Source: Desulfovibrio sp. (GTDB lineage: Bacteria; Desulfobacterota; Desulfovibrionia; Desulfovibrionales; Desulfovibrionaceae). Taken from it: 63,116 bases of DNA. The stretch covers positions 1 through 63,116 of the forward strand of contig JAFQNG010000068.1 of the NCBI GenBank assembly GCA_017396005.1, written 5' to 3'. Below the pieces are notes generated by a model. That model saw only the letters and a list, made by a program, of their open reading frames with translations. It was not told where the DNA came from and did not search any database. Position 1 is the first letter of the stretch; each line of letters opens with the position of its first letter. A program made the translations under genes and the position numbers. Of this stretch, positions 34,161-42,412 are shown one piece after another.

Positions 34161-34202
34161 GCAAGAAGAACACGTTTTATGAAAAAAACGTGTTCTTCTT
34201 GC
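34161..34202. repeat. Perfect 18-bp inverted repeat between tunR and the UlaG-like gene
   Basis: Arms GCAAGAAGAACACGTTTT (34161-34178) and AAAACGTGTTCTTCTTGC (34185-34202), six-base loop. Both flanking genes are on the minus strand, so it lies after the hydrolase gene and before tunR. No T-run follows on either side, only the T/A within the stem near the loop. It may be a terminator for the hydrolase gene or an operator. Confidence 0.6.
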
Positions 34203-34301
34203 GTCAGTCTGACAAACATCTTCACCGGGCTCAAGAGCCTGTTTTAACAGCAGTAATCATCACACATGACCCTGATGATGTGGATGTCTTTGCCCACAGC
34301 C

Positions 34302-34994
34302 TTATTCTCTTGTCGGCGTGATGCTCTGGCCAGGGCTTAGATGCAGGCAGCTGCAGGATGAGCAGAGCCTGTCCAGTTCAGCTTCAAACTGCGCTGTGTT
34401 CTGTGCCAGTACAGGAAAAGTGCCCCAATGCATTGGTATGACTGCTCTGCATTGCAGCAGTTTACATGCCAGTGCTGCCTGCGCTGCATCCATGGTGAAG
34501 ATACCCCCGATAGGCAGCAGAGCCACGTCGATACGGTACAGTTGCCCCCAAAGCTCCATGCTGCTGAAAATACAGGTGTCACCCGCATGGTAGACGGTCA
34601 GGCCATCAGGCATCTCTATAATATACCCTGCTGGAGAACCGGATTCGCTGGAATGAAAGGCCTGAGTCATGGTGACGCGCATGCCTTTATGCTCAAGTGT
34701 ACCACCCATGTTGAAGCCGATACCATTCCATATTTGTGTCTGGGGTATGCCTGCAGCCATCAGCTTTGCAGCAGTGCCCACGATAGCTCCCAGCAGCGCC
34801 CCACTCTGACGACAGATATTGACGGCATCGCCTACATGATCACCGTGATCGTGTGTTACCAGCACTACGTCAACTGGGCCTGGCCCCTCAGATCCGAGAC
34901 CTGAAGCCGGAGTGAAGAATGGATCTATCAGGACACTGACCCCAGGTGTGCATATCTTGAACGCCGAATGTCCATACCAGGTAATTGTACTCAT
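34302..34994 (-). CDS. Metal-dependent hydrolase of the UlaG-like beta-lactamase fold
   Basis: 230 residues. The N-terminal [12 protein letters not shown] and the metal-binding [12 protein letters not shown] (HxHxDH) define the UPF0173/UlaG-like metallo-beta-lactamase family. [10 protein letters not shown] and [11 protein letters not shown] supply the further Asp and His ligands. All ligands look intact, so it should be an active hydrolase. The substrate cannot be told from the sequence. CAGGAGGC precedes the ATG. Confidence 0.88.
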   Translation of the reverse strand: MSTITWYGHSAFKICTPGVSVLIDPFFTPASGLGSEGPGPVDVVLVTHDHGDHVGDAVNICRQSGALLGAIVGTAAKLMAAGIPQTQIWNGIGFNMGGTLEHKGMRVTMTQAFHSSESGSPAGYIIEMPDGLTVYHAGDTCIFSSMELWGQLYRIDVALLPIGGIFTMDAAQAALACKLLQCRAVIPMHWGTFPVLAQNTAQFEAELDRLCSSCSCLHLSPGQSITPTRE

Positions 34995-35038
34995 ATAGCC
35001 TCCTGCCGTTTGAAATGACCTGTAATGGAGAAGTTTTT

Positions 35039-35386
35039 CTAATGTCCTGAATAGTCCAGTACGTTATTGAGCGGAGCGATATTGCTGATTATGTGTCCTT
35101 GCGAGAAGATATGACGGGTAAGCCGCCAGTTTTCCAGATCCAGTATGTCCAGCTTTCCCTGGTGCTGCGGTTCCAGATGCTGCCTCAGAGCGTCCAGACA
35201 GTCGTCATCGGGAAAGAAAATGCCTTCAAAGGAAATACGGCTCATATCACCTTCGCGTGACAATATGGCTTCATCCGAATATGACGAAGGCAGAGCCTGG
35301 GTACAGACCATATCCAGAGCCTGATGCAGGGCTTCACCAGATGGCCAGATATGCCCGTAGACTTTGACCAGCACTTCCTGACTCAT
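35039..35386 (-). CDS. Small conserved-looking protein of unknown function
   Basis: 115 residues with no motif I recognise. It is acidic, and the predicted mixed strands and helices suggest a small soluble fold ([20 protein letters not shown] at the start). Its ATG overlaps the stop of the upstream TPR gene by four bases, so the two are translationally coupled and probably functionally linked. The last residues are not hydrophobic and no signal is seen, so it is likely cytoplasmic. Confidence 0.65.
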   Translation of the reverse strand: MSQEVLVKVYGHIWPSGEALHQALDMVCTQALPSSYSDEAILSREGDMSRISFEGIFFPDDDCLDALRQHLEPQHQGKLDILDLENWRLTRHIFSQGHIISNIAPLNNVLDYSGH

Positions 35387-36384
35387 GGTTTCTCCATATT
35401 TTTTGAAGGACGGCAGTGGCCCCTCTGACGGGCTTCAGCCAGCCCTTCGCAATCTCCCAGTCCACAGGCAGACGTAAAGTCCTCGCACATAGCATCGTAA
35501 TGGCCACGTAGCATGCGTACAGCCCCGCGTGCCCGCAGTCGCCGTATCTGTTCCTGCCCGTGTGGTGGGGGGATCAATGTGTTCTGCAAAGCAGCATTCA
35601 GATCTGTTTCGGCCAGTGCAAGCTGATGCAAACGCCAGTGGGCCAGCGCACGCACATAGAGGGCGCGCCCCAGATCAGGGGATATACGTAAGGCTATATC
35701 ACAGGACGCTACGCACTCCAGAGGAAGATTATGTTGCAGTTGTGTTTCTGCCAGCAGAAGGTGAACAGAGGGACTTTGTGGGGCCAGTCTGGCTGCTTCA
35801 GACAGTTTGGCCCGATCTTCGCCATCGCACAGCCAGCCTTCAGGACCAGACTGTATACAGGAAAGGGCCAGCCAGAGTCCATCCAGCTGACGGCATAAGA
35901 CAGTTTTGGTAACCGGGTTGTCGTTGGCCCGGCCGTAGCGCATTACAGCTTGCAGTTTGAGGAGCAGGGCTTTGGTTTCTTCAGCCAGTCGACCATACAG
36001 GGCTGGGAGTTCTGGGTTACGCAAGGCAAGAGACAGTGCATCTTGCCTGTCTGCCCGGGGGGTTAGGTGTACTTCTGCAGCCCTGTTTGTATCAGTACAA
36101 GATGTGAACAAGCTGAGTTCATACAGACAGGCCGTCAATCCAAGAGGGTATGCAGCAGATAATTGAAGGCCATGGGGCAGGTCAATCTTTGCCTTACGCA
36201 AGGCATCCAGCCAGGCGACAGCCCGAGCCTGGCTGGATGCCGCCGTCACCGAGGGCATACCTGCATGAATGCATGCCGCTGTGCCTACTACAGGCCGTAC
36301 TGTACCAGCCCAGGCTGTAGCTTGAGCAAGGATAAAACACAGGGCAAGCAGCCATAGTTCAAGGCAGAGTGACCGCATCTGCAT
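35383..36384 (-). CDS. Secreted TPR-repeat protein
   Basis: 333 residues. An N-terminal signal sequence (LELWLLALCFILAQATAWAG) ends at an Ala-type cleavage site. TPR-like units are visible in the second half (PSVHLLLAETQLQHNLPLEC, LGRALYVRALAHWRLHQLAL). It probably scaffolds proteins in the periplasm, and the partner is unknown. It overlaps the following 115-residue gene by four bases (ATGA). The lipoprotein gene upstream is separated by 47 bp and may belong to the same unit. Confidence 0.75.
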   Translation of the reverse strand: MQMRSLCLELWLLALCFILAQATAWAGTVRPVVGTAACIHAGMPSVTAASSQARAVAWLDALRKAKIDLPHGLQLSAAYPLGLTACLYELSLFTSCTDTNRAAEVHLTPRADRQDALSLALRNPELPALYGRLAEETKALLLKLQAVMRYGRANDNPVTKTVLCRQLDGLWLALSCIQSGPEGWLCDGEDRAKLSEAARLAPQSPSVHLLLAETQLQHNLPLECVASCDIALRISPDLGRALYVRALAHWRLHQLALAETDLNAALQNTLIPPPHGQEQIRRLRARGAVRMLRGHYDAMCEDFTSACGLGDCEGLAEARQRGHCRPSKNMEKP

Positions 36385-36431
36385 ACAGTGCCATAGCAGA
36401 AAAAGTTTAGATCTGGCAGGCGCATGCCTGA

Positions 36432-37028
36432 CTATCGTTTGGCTTCTATGTTTTGTACGATCTGTCGGGCCATGGGCTTGACCAGATCTCGCAGTGTGTC
36501 CAGCAGAAGATTTTCCGCAGCTGCTCCTGAAGGAAGCCCGGTACGGCTTTGACTGGAATTAAGAGTCTCGTGCAGAAGACGTCCCTGACGGTTGGCAAGG
36601 CTGAACTGGGCACGCAGATTGGCCCCCATTTCTGTGGCAGAAGTTTCACGCAGCCAGGCTTCCTCCAGTCTGCCGGTAACGAGATAGTCCGGGTTGGCGC
36701 TGCGGGCCTGACTGGTGTTGGTGGCGAAACTTACCTGCAGGGCATGGCGGGTCAGTTCGTCAGCCAGTGCACGGCTGACCCACAGGGCCACATTATCGCT
36801 GGTAGTAAAGGCACTGTTATCCCGCCGTGTACCCAGGGAAGATGTGTCAGCTCTTTTGTCGGTAAAACAGACTACACTGACACGGGGTGCGTTAGGTGCA
36901 GGCAGTACAGATGTGTCCAATGGGGGTGGTGAAATCAATTTCACACTATTGGTAGGGCCGCAGGCCACAAGCTGGGCCGTCAGCAAAAGAGCAAGCAGAG
37001 CACAGCAGACTGTGCGGGAGTAAGACAT
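36432..37028 (-). CDS. Lipoprotein of the YajG type (probable)
   Basis: 198 residues. The signal peptide ends in a clear lipobox (LTAQLVACGP), giving a lipid-anchored Cys. The mature part has strand and helix alternation like YajG or LpoB-type outer-membrane lipoproteins (PRVSVVCFTDKRAD, NVALWVSRALADELTRH, PDYLVTGRLEEAWL). Family assignment is by pattern only. The function of YajG-type proteins is unclear. A 9-bp inverted repeat at 37046-37071 lies just upstream and may hold its control site. Confidence 0.7.
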   Translation of the reverse strand: MSYSRTVCCALLALLLTAQLVACGPTNSVKLISPPPLDTSVLPAPNAPRVSVVCFTDKRADTSSLGTRRDNSAFTTSDNVALWVSRALADELTRHALQVSFATNTSQARSANPDYLVTGRLEEAWLRETSATEMGANLRAQFSLANRQGRLLHETLNSSQSRTGLPSGAAAENLLLDTLRDLVKPMARQIVQNIEAKR

Positions 37029-37045
37029 GATGACCTCGCGCGTAG

Positions 37046-37192
37046 CTAAAGAATTTTATGATATTCTTTAGAGTATCTTGAAAGGAATTGTCTGGCAAGG
37101 TATCCCCTAACGCAGCATTCTGGTAAGAACAGAAGCTCCATGGAGCGATCTGACTGCTGATCGTGCATGCTTTGCTTTTTATACGAAAGCAA
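37046..37192. promoter_or_regulatory. Three perfect inverted repeats in the serS/lipoprotein intergenic region
   Basis: CTAAAGAAT (37046-37054) pairs with ATTCTTTAG (37063-37071). GCTCCATGGAGC (37135-37146) is a 12-bp palindrome. TTGCTTT (37172-37178) pairs with AAAGCAA (37186-37192). They sit between the divergent lipoprotein and serS genes. I see no T-box features (no specifier loop and no conserved T-box sequence), so these are candidate operators or simple hairpins. Confidence 0.4.
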
Positions 37193-37257
37193 CGTAAAAC
37201 ATGGATTCAGATTGCTGTTCTATGATTCTCACTACGCGCTATGGCGCAGGAGCCTTT

Positions 37258-38532
37258 ATGATTGATCTCAAACTGGTGCAAAAACAGCCGGAGGTACTGG
37301 CCAGGGCCTTGGCCAGTCGCCATTCGGATCTTGATGTTAATGAGTTTCTCAGTCTGGACGCCCGTCGCCGGGCGTTACTGTCTGAGGTAGAAAGTCTCAA
37401 GAGTCAGCGCAATACTGCTTCTGGTCAGGTGGCAGCGTGCAAACGTGAGGGTCGAGATGCCTCTGCTCTGCTGGCTGAATTGGGTACTCTTTCAGATCGT
37501 ATCAAAGAGCTGGACGCCCAAACGGCTCAGGCCAGGGTTGATGTGGAGACATGGCTCCTGCGTGTACCCAATATACCGGACGCCTCTGTTCCTGTGGGAC
37601 GGGACGAAACGGAAAACGTAGAAGTGGCCCGCTGGGGACAGCCGCGCAGTTTTGATTTTACCCCACATGAACACGGAGATCTGGGTACGGCCTTGGGCGG
37701 ATTGGATTTTGAGCGTGCTGCCAAGCTTACGGGCAGTCGTTTTGCTGTTTCTCTTGGCTGGGCTGCCCGGCTGGATAGGGCCCTTGCCAATTTTTTTCTG
37801 GATCAGCATACCGTGCATGCCGACTATCTGGAGGTAAGTCCTCCATACATGGTCAATCGTACGACCATGACCGGCACCGGCCAGTTACCCAAGTTTGAGG
37901 AGGATCTGTTCAGACTTGCCGAGTGGGATTACTATCTCATCCCCACGGCTGAAGTTCCCCTGACCAATCTGCATGCAGGTGAAGTGCTGGAGGAGGCACA
38001 GCTGCCCCGCGCCTACTGCGCGGCTACGCCCTGCTTTCGTTCTGAAGCTGGCAGCGCAGGCAAGGATACACGAGGCCTTATCCGTATGCATCAGTTTACC
38101 AAGGTGGAAATGGTTCGTTTTGCCCATCCTGATGACAGCTTCAACCAGCTGGAAATCATGACAGGGCACGCACGTCGCCTGCTGGAATTGCTGGAACTGC
38201 CCTACCGTGTCATTACCCTGTGCACAGGTGATATGGGCTTTGGTGCTGCCAAGACCTATGATATAGAAGTCTGGCTGCCAGCCCAGCAAACCTATCGTGA
38301 GATATCCTCCTGTTCCAACTGCATCGATTTTCAGGCGCGCCGGGCTGATATCCGCTTTAAGCCCAAGGGTGGCAAGTCTGCCTTTGTTCATACACTCAAC
38401 GGTTCGGGCCTGCCGACGGGCCGGGCTATGGCCGCCATTCTGGAAAATGGTCAGCAAAAGGACGGCAGTATAGTACTGCCCAAGGTGCTTGTACCCTATA
38501 TGGCTGGTGTGGAGTGCATTGAGCCGCGATAA
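37258..38532 (+). CDS. serS: Seryl-tRNA synthetase
   Basis: 424 residues, class II enzyme that charges tRNA-Ser and selenocysteine tRNA. The N-terminal coiled-coil arm that grips tRNA spans about residues 30-105. Motif 2 is [20 protein letters not shown]. Motif 3 is [19 protein letters not shown] chose the ATG at 37258 (AGGAG seven bases before it, MIDLKLVQK as in the family) over a longer frame from 37201. Confidence 0.95.
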   Translation: MIDLKLVQKQPEVLARALASRHSDLDVNEFLSLDARRRALLSEVESLKSQRNTASGQVAACKREGRDASALLAELGTLSDRIKELDAQTAQARVDVETWLLRVPNIPDASVPVGRDETENVEVARWGQPRSFDFTPHEHGDLGTALGGLDFERAAKLTGSRFAVSLGWAARLDRALANFFLDQHTVHADYLEVSPPYMVNRTTMTGTGQLPKFEEDLFRLAEWDYYLIPTAEVPLTNLHAGEVLEEAQLPRAYCAATPCFRSEAGSAGKDTRGLIRMHQFTKVEMVRFAHPDDSFNQLEIMTGHARRLLELLELPYRVITLCTGDMGFGAAKTYDIEVWLPAQQTYREISSCSNCIDFQARRADIRFKPKGGKSAFVHTLNGSGLPTGRAMAAILENGQQKDGSIVLPKVLVPYMAGVECIEPR

Positions 38533-38555
38533 CGTTTATAATTTGCAGAAATAAT

Positions 38556-38600
38556 GTAATAGAAAGAGCCATCGATGATATCGGTAGCTCTTTCTGTTAC
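38556..38600 (+). terminator. Hairpin after serS
   Basis: AGAAAGAGC (38561-38569) pairs perfectly with GCTCTTTCT (38587-38595), and GTAA/TTAC extend it at the base with one mismatch. The T-run is missing (AAAACAG follows), so it may be a weak terminator or the edge of the adjacent insertion sequence. Confidence 0.45.
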
Positions 38601-38660
38601 AAAACAGACCTGTCTTATGATTCTTTAACAAGACAGAGAGCTTCAGCAATACGTTTATCT

Positions 38661-39166
38661 ATGTACGCACATCGCCGTCATGATATTTCTGACAGAGTTT
38701 GGGAAAGTATAAAGGACCATCTTCCCGGTAAGGGGGGAACAGTTGGCCGTCCTGCACAAGATAACAGACTGTTCATCAACGCAGTATTCTGGATATTGAG
38801 AACCGGTGCTCCATGGCGGGATCTGCCTCCCGATTTTGGCGACTGGAAGAATACCCATCGACGTTTTTGTCGCTGGCGTGACAGAGGGGTGTGGGAAAAG
38901 CTTCTTGAGATTCTTATAACCGAGCCTGACCATAAATGGCTGATAACAGATGTGACCCATTGTAAAGTGCATCTGGATACAGCCGAAACTGTTGGTGGTA
39001 ATCAGGCAGTGAGTCGTACAAAAGGTGGCTCAACACCAAGGTACATCTGGCCGTGGATGCGCATGATATGCCGTTCAGAGTTGTTGCTGCAGAAGATACC
39101 AGGTCTGATTGTAGAGAGGCATGCGCTTTAGATATATTGCTTTGTAGACAAAATAATTACAAATCG
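38661..39166 (+). pseudogene. IS5-family transposase, frameshifted and truncated
   Basis: The first 120 codons are a good IS5-family N-terminus (HDISDRVWESIKDHLPGK, FWILRTGAPWRDLPPDFG, then TDVTHCKVH with the first catalytic Asp). After SRTKGG the family sequence continues in the -1 frame from 39029 (LNTKVHLAVDAHDMPFRVVA, then DCREACALDILL). The switch lies at ACAAAAGG, and some IS5-family elements use programmed -1 frameshifting at such A-runs. Homology then stops near 39140 and the C-terminal half is gone, so it cannot be active. A separate C-terminal fragment is at 1-129. Confidence 0.85.
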
Positions 39167-39696
39167 GTTAAACTACCGCCTCTGGCGGTGTGACCGAAAA
39201 AGGTTCAACCGTTCCGGCGTTGTATAAATTGAGAAAGAGGCTCACACTGAAGTAGTTCATAAAACTGATAATCAAAGAGACCCTATACAACACTGGAACA
39301 AACATACCCATATGACGTTGCGACAATCATTTTTGAGTAAGAGTTATTGTGTAAATACAGCTGTCCTGAATGAGTAAATAGTCTGAGCATACATTTTGAA
39401 TCTGGAAGCTCAGGATAAATCAGAGGATCAATACTTGTTGCCATTGAGATAACCTTTTAGTTACACGGTGGGTAAGCCCCCTTCGAGGGGGCTATATCAT
39501 ACCACCACCTCTGGTGGTGGTAACTGATTTGACGCCAGCAGCTGGCTCCACCAGGCTCGACACTGAAGAAATTATAGCAAATCACCTATTTGACGACAGT
39601 GTATAAATATCTTTGACAAAGATACTATTTTTTGTATTGGTTTAAATTTTAGACAGAGACGTCCTGATAGCTGTTATTTTTGTTCAGGAGTGAGAC
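39167..39696. other. Gap without genes, carrying three perfect hairpins
   Basis: No coding potential is convincing. It contains ACCGCC-TCT-GGCGGT (39175-39189), AGCCCCCT-TCG-AGGGGGCT (39475-39493) and ACCACCACC-TCT-GGTGGTGGT (39501-39521). The first and third share the loop TCT and a stem that changes by paired substitutions. Hairpins near both ends of a roughly 350-bp unit resemble the subterminal hairpins of IS200/IS605-type elements or a derived non-autonomous element. The promoter of the hybrid kinase gene should lie in the last 100 bp. Confidence 0.45.
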
Positions 39697-42255
39697 ATGT
39701 GGCAGTCTATATACAGAATGTGGCGGCATGGCATACCATTGCGCTTCTGTATCGCTGCTCTGGTGGTAGTGACAGTCATTATACTCACCGCTCTGATTCA
39801 GTTCGGTACACATCGCTCCGTAGCCAAGATATCGCAGGATCTGGCAGAACAGCATTTTGCTCTTCTCATACACGATATTCGGGGTGATATAGAACTGCGT
39901 ATAAATCCCATTCTGCACATGCTGCAGGGTACAAGCCATTTTGTGCGAGACAGCAGTCTGCGCAGCTACAAGATGGCTCGTCAAACATACCGTCTCAGCT
40001 GTATACAGGCACTTTCTGCTCACCGTAATATCCTCGCACTCAATTTTGGTTTTCATGATGGCAGTTTTTTTTCTGTGGTAAAGCTGAATAGCCCAGAAGT
40101 TCGACAGCGCTTTGGTGCACCCGATAATGCCATGTTCGTCATCTGGGCAATAGCCCCTGACGAAAGTGGAGAACTGGTCGAATGGTGGGAATTTCTGGCA
40201 GCAGACAAGGGCTCCATATCACTGCAGAACAGACCTCTCAGCTACGATCCGCGCAAACGCAGCTGGTATATGGCCGCCATGATCACTGGCAGGCTGACGT
40301 TGACTCCCCCCTATGAATTCACTGTTTCCCGCGAAATGGGCATAACCTGTGCAGCACCCATGGGGCATGGACTGGGTGTTGTTTCTGTTAATATAATGCT
40401 GCAGGATTTCCGCAATCTGCTGCATACGCTGGAGCCCAGTGCAAACGGCAAGGTTTTTCTGCTGGATGCGCAGTATAAGGCTATTGCCGGGGTCATGCAC
40501 ACCAACAATACTGTTCGCCTGCTGGATACCAAGAATGTGCTCCCACTGGGGATGCATGGAATATTCAGTCCGAATGTTCTTTCTGAGCTGCTCTATTCTA
40601 CCTGTGATGACATACGCACCATAGAAATTGATGGTGAAACATATTTCTTTCGCTGTGATGATATCGAGATAGGCGACAAGGTAATGATCCTGCTTATGCT
40701 GGCTCCGGTCAGCGATTTTACCGGTTTTTCCAGAAATTTTCTTGGTTCTACCATCCTTTTCGCCATGCTTTCGCTCCTGCTGATAATTCCGGTTGGCGTA
40801 TTTTTCGCCATGCGTCTCAGCGCCCCGTTGCAACACTTGCAGCAGCGCGCCATGGAGGTCAAAAGAGGCGCTCTGGGATCCAAGCAAGCCATTGTATCGC
40901 GAATATATGAGGTACAACGCCTTTCACGTTCTCTGCGTTCCATGCAGGGCAGCATACTCCGTCGTACGAAAGCCCTGCTCGACATCCAGAAAAAGCAGGA
41001 GCAGATCGTGGCCGAACGTACTGCAGAGCTGGTACAGGCCAGAGATCAGGCTGAGCAGGCTACCCTGGCAAAAAGTACCTTTCTTTCCACAGTCAGCCAT
41101 GAAATGCGTACTCCTCTCAATGCGGTTATCGGTTTTACACATCTTTTTGATCTTACCGGCCTGAGTGAAAAACAAAAGAAATCATTGGAAAAGATACGCA
41201 TATCTTCAGAGCAGCTGCTCTGTGTCATCAATGATGTACTGGACTTTTCCAAAATTGAGGCCGGGAAGCTGGATATCGAAATCATCTCCTTCCAGCCCAG
41301 AGCACTGGTAGACTCTGTTCTCAGCGTGGTCAGCTTTGGGGCCCAGGCCAAGCATTTGAGCCTGACAGCATATGTAGCTGATGACGTGCCAGAAAACCTG
41401 ATGGGTGATCCAGCCCGCCTGCGACAGATATTACTCAATCTGCTCAATAATGCCGTCAAATTTACAGCCGTGGGGGGAATTACCCTGGATCTGAGGATTA
41501 ATACGGCACTGGCAGATCATCCTGAAAATGTAGTTCCCCTGTATTTCAGCGTTTCCGATACCGGCATGGGTATAGCTCCTCAGCAGCTTCGTACTATATT
41601 CCAGCCTTTTGTACAGGCCGACAACAGTATCTCACGCCGTTATGGAGGGACAGGTCTCGGCCTTTCCATTTGTCGCCATCTGGTGGAACTTATGGGTGGC
41701 AGCATACAGGTAACCTCAAAGACAGGACAGGGCACCTGTTTCTTCTTCACCCTGCCCATGACCCATGTGGCAGGAGAATCCGTGAAGGGTAACAACCGTG
41801 AAGACAGCCTGCTGCCCCTGCCAGTATCCAGTCTTTCGTCCCGAGTGCTGGTAGTGGATGACAATGCCATCAATCGTGAGATAGCCTGTGCCATGCTGGA
41901 GGCTCTGGGTATTGAAAATACTGATACTGCAGAAGACGGTGGTGAAGCCGTACGCAAGGTGCTGTCTATTTCCTATGATCTGGTCTTCATGGATATGCAG
42001 ATGCCAGTCATGGATGGGCTGGCTGCCAGCCGCGCCATACGGGCAGCCGCAGAGGAAGACAGACAGAATGTCGGCAGAAAGCCTGTACGTACCTGGCTGG
42101 AGAACCTGCCCATCATAGCCATGACGGCTAATGCTCTGGCTGAAGACAAAAAACGCTGTATAGAGGCCGGCATGGATGATCATATAGCCAAACCCCTGCT
42201 GCCGGATGTGCTGCATGCCCTCCTCTTACGCTGGCTGCCTGACAAAAGAGTATAG
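39697..42255 (+). CDS. Hybrid sensor histidine kinase with periplasmic sensor
   Basis: 852 residues. One N-terminal membrane segment, a large periplasmic Cache-like sensor (about 40-340, with WYMAAMITGRLTLTPPYE), a second membrane segment, HAMP, HisKA with phospho-acceptor His468 in VSHEMRTPLNAVIGF, an ATPase domain (ILLNLLNNAVKFT, SDTGMGIAP, GTGLGLSICRHLVELMGG) and a C-terminal receiver with Asp766 in LVFMDMQMPVMDG. No output regulator lies beside it, so it must signal to a distant partner. CAGGAGTGAG precedes the ATG. The flavohemoglobin gene follows after 157 bp, a hint of a small-molecule or oxidant signal. Confidence 0.92.
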   Translation: MWQSIYRMWRHGIPLRFCIAALVVVTVIILTALIQFGTHRSVAKISQDLAEQHFALLIHDIRGDIELRINPILHMLQGTSHFVRDSSLRSYKMARQTYRLSCIQALSAHRNILALNFGFHDGSFFSVVKLNSPEVRQRFGAPDNAMFVIWAIAPDESGELVEWWEFLAADKGSISLQNRPLSYDPRKRSWYMAAMITGRLTLTPPYEFTVSREMGITCAAPMGHGLGVVSVNIMLQDFRNLLHTLEPSANGKVFLLDAQYKAIAGVMHTNNTVRLLDTKNVLPLGMHGIFSPNVLSELLYSTCDDIRTIEIDGETYFFRCDDIEIGDKVMILLMLAPVSDFTGFSRNFLGSTILFAMLSLLLIIPVGVFFAMRLSAPLQHLQQRAMEVKRGALGSKQAIVSRIYEVQRLSRSLRSMQGSILRRTKALLDIQKKQEQIVAERTAELVQARDQAEQATLAKSTFLSTVSHEMRTPLNAVIGFTHLFDLTGLSEKQKKSLEKIRISSEQLLCVINDVLDFSKIEAGKLDIEIISFQPRALVDSVLSVVSFGAQAKHLSLTAYVADDVPENLMGDPARLRQILLNLLNNAVKFTAVGGITLDLRINTALADHPENVVPLYFSVSDTGMGIAPQQLRTIFQPFVQADNSISRRYGGTGLGLSICRHLVELMGGSIQVTSKTGQGTCFFFTLPMTHVAGESVKGNNREDSLLPLPVSSLSSRVLVVDDNAINREIACAMLEALGIENTDTAEDGGEAVRKVLSISYDLVFMDMQMPVMDGLAASRAIRAAAEEDRQNVGRKPVRTWLENLPIIAMTANALAEDKKRCIEAGMDDHIAKPLLPDVLHALLLRWLPDKRV

Positions 42256-42309
42256 CTTATATTTGTAACAAATGTGATTACCGCAGTTTTTTGTGCCAAT
42301 ACAGAAAAG

Positions 42310-42325
42310 TGTGATTTGACGCACA
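42310..42325 (+). promoter_or_regulatory. CRP/FNR-family-like operator upstream of hmp
   Basis: TGTGATTTGACGCACA, one base from the symmetric TGTGA-N6-TCACA pattern. A second partial site (AATGTGATTA) lies about 35 bp upstream. In Desulfovibrio nitrosative-stress genes are often controlled by the CRP/FNR-type HcpR, which suits hmp. The site is inferred from pattern only. Confidence 0.45.
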
Positions 42326-42412
42326 GTTTTTTTAATGGAAAAAGATATCATTCAAAAAAACTGCCGAACTTTTTTTACGGCATAAATGTTATCGTTGAAA
42401 GGAACTGATATC

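Noticed and set aside
37029-37257. T-box riboswitch for serS
   Set aside because: No serine specifier loop, no conserved T-box sequence and no terminator/antiterminator pair. The visible hairpins are short.
39167-39521. CRISPR array
   Set aside because: The palindromes differ in stem and spacing, and there are only three. No regular repeat-spacer pattern occurs anywhere in the window.
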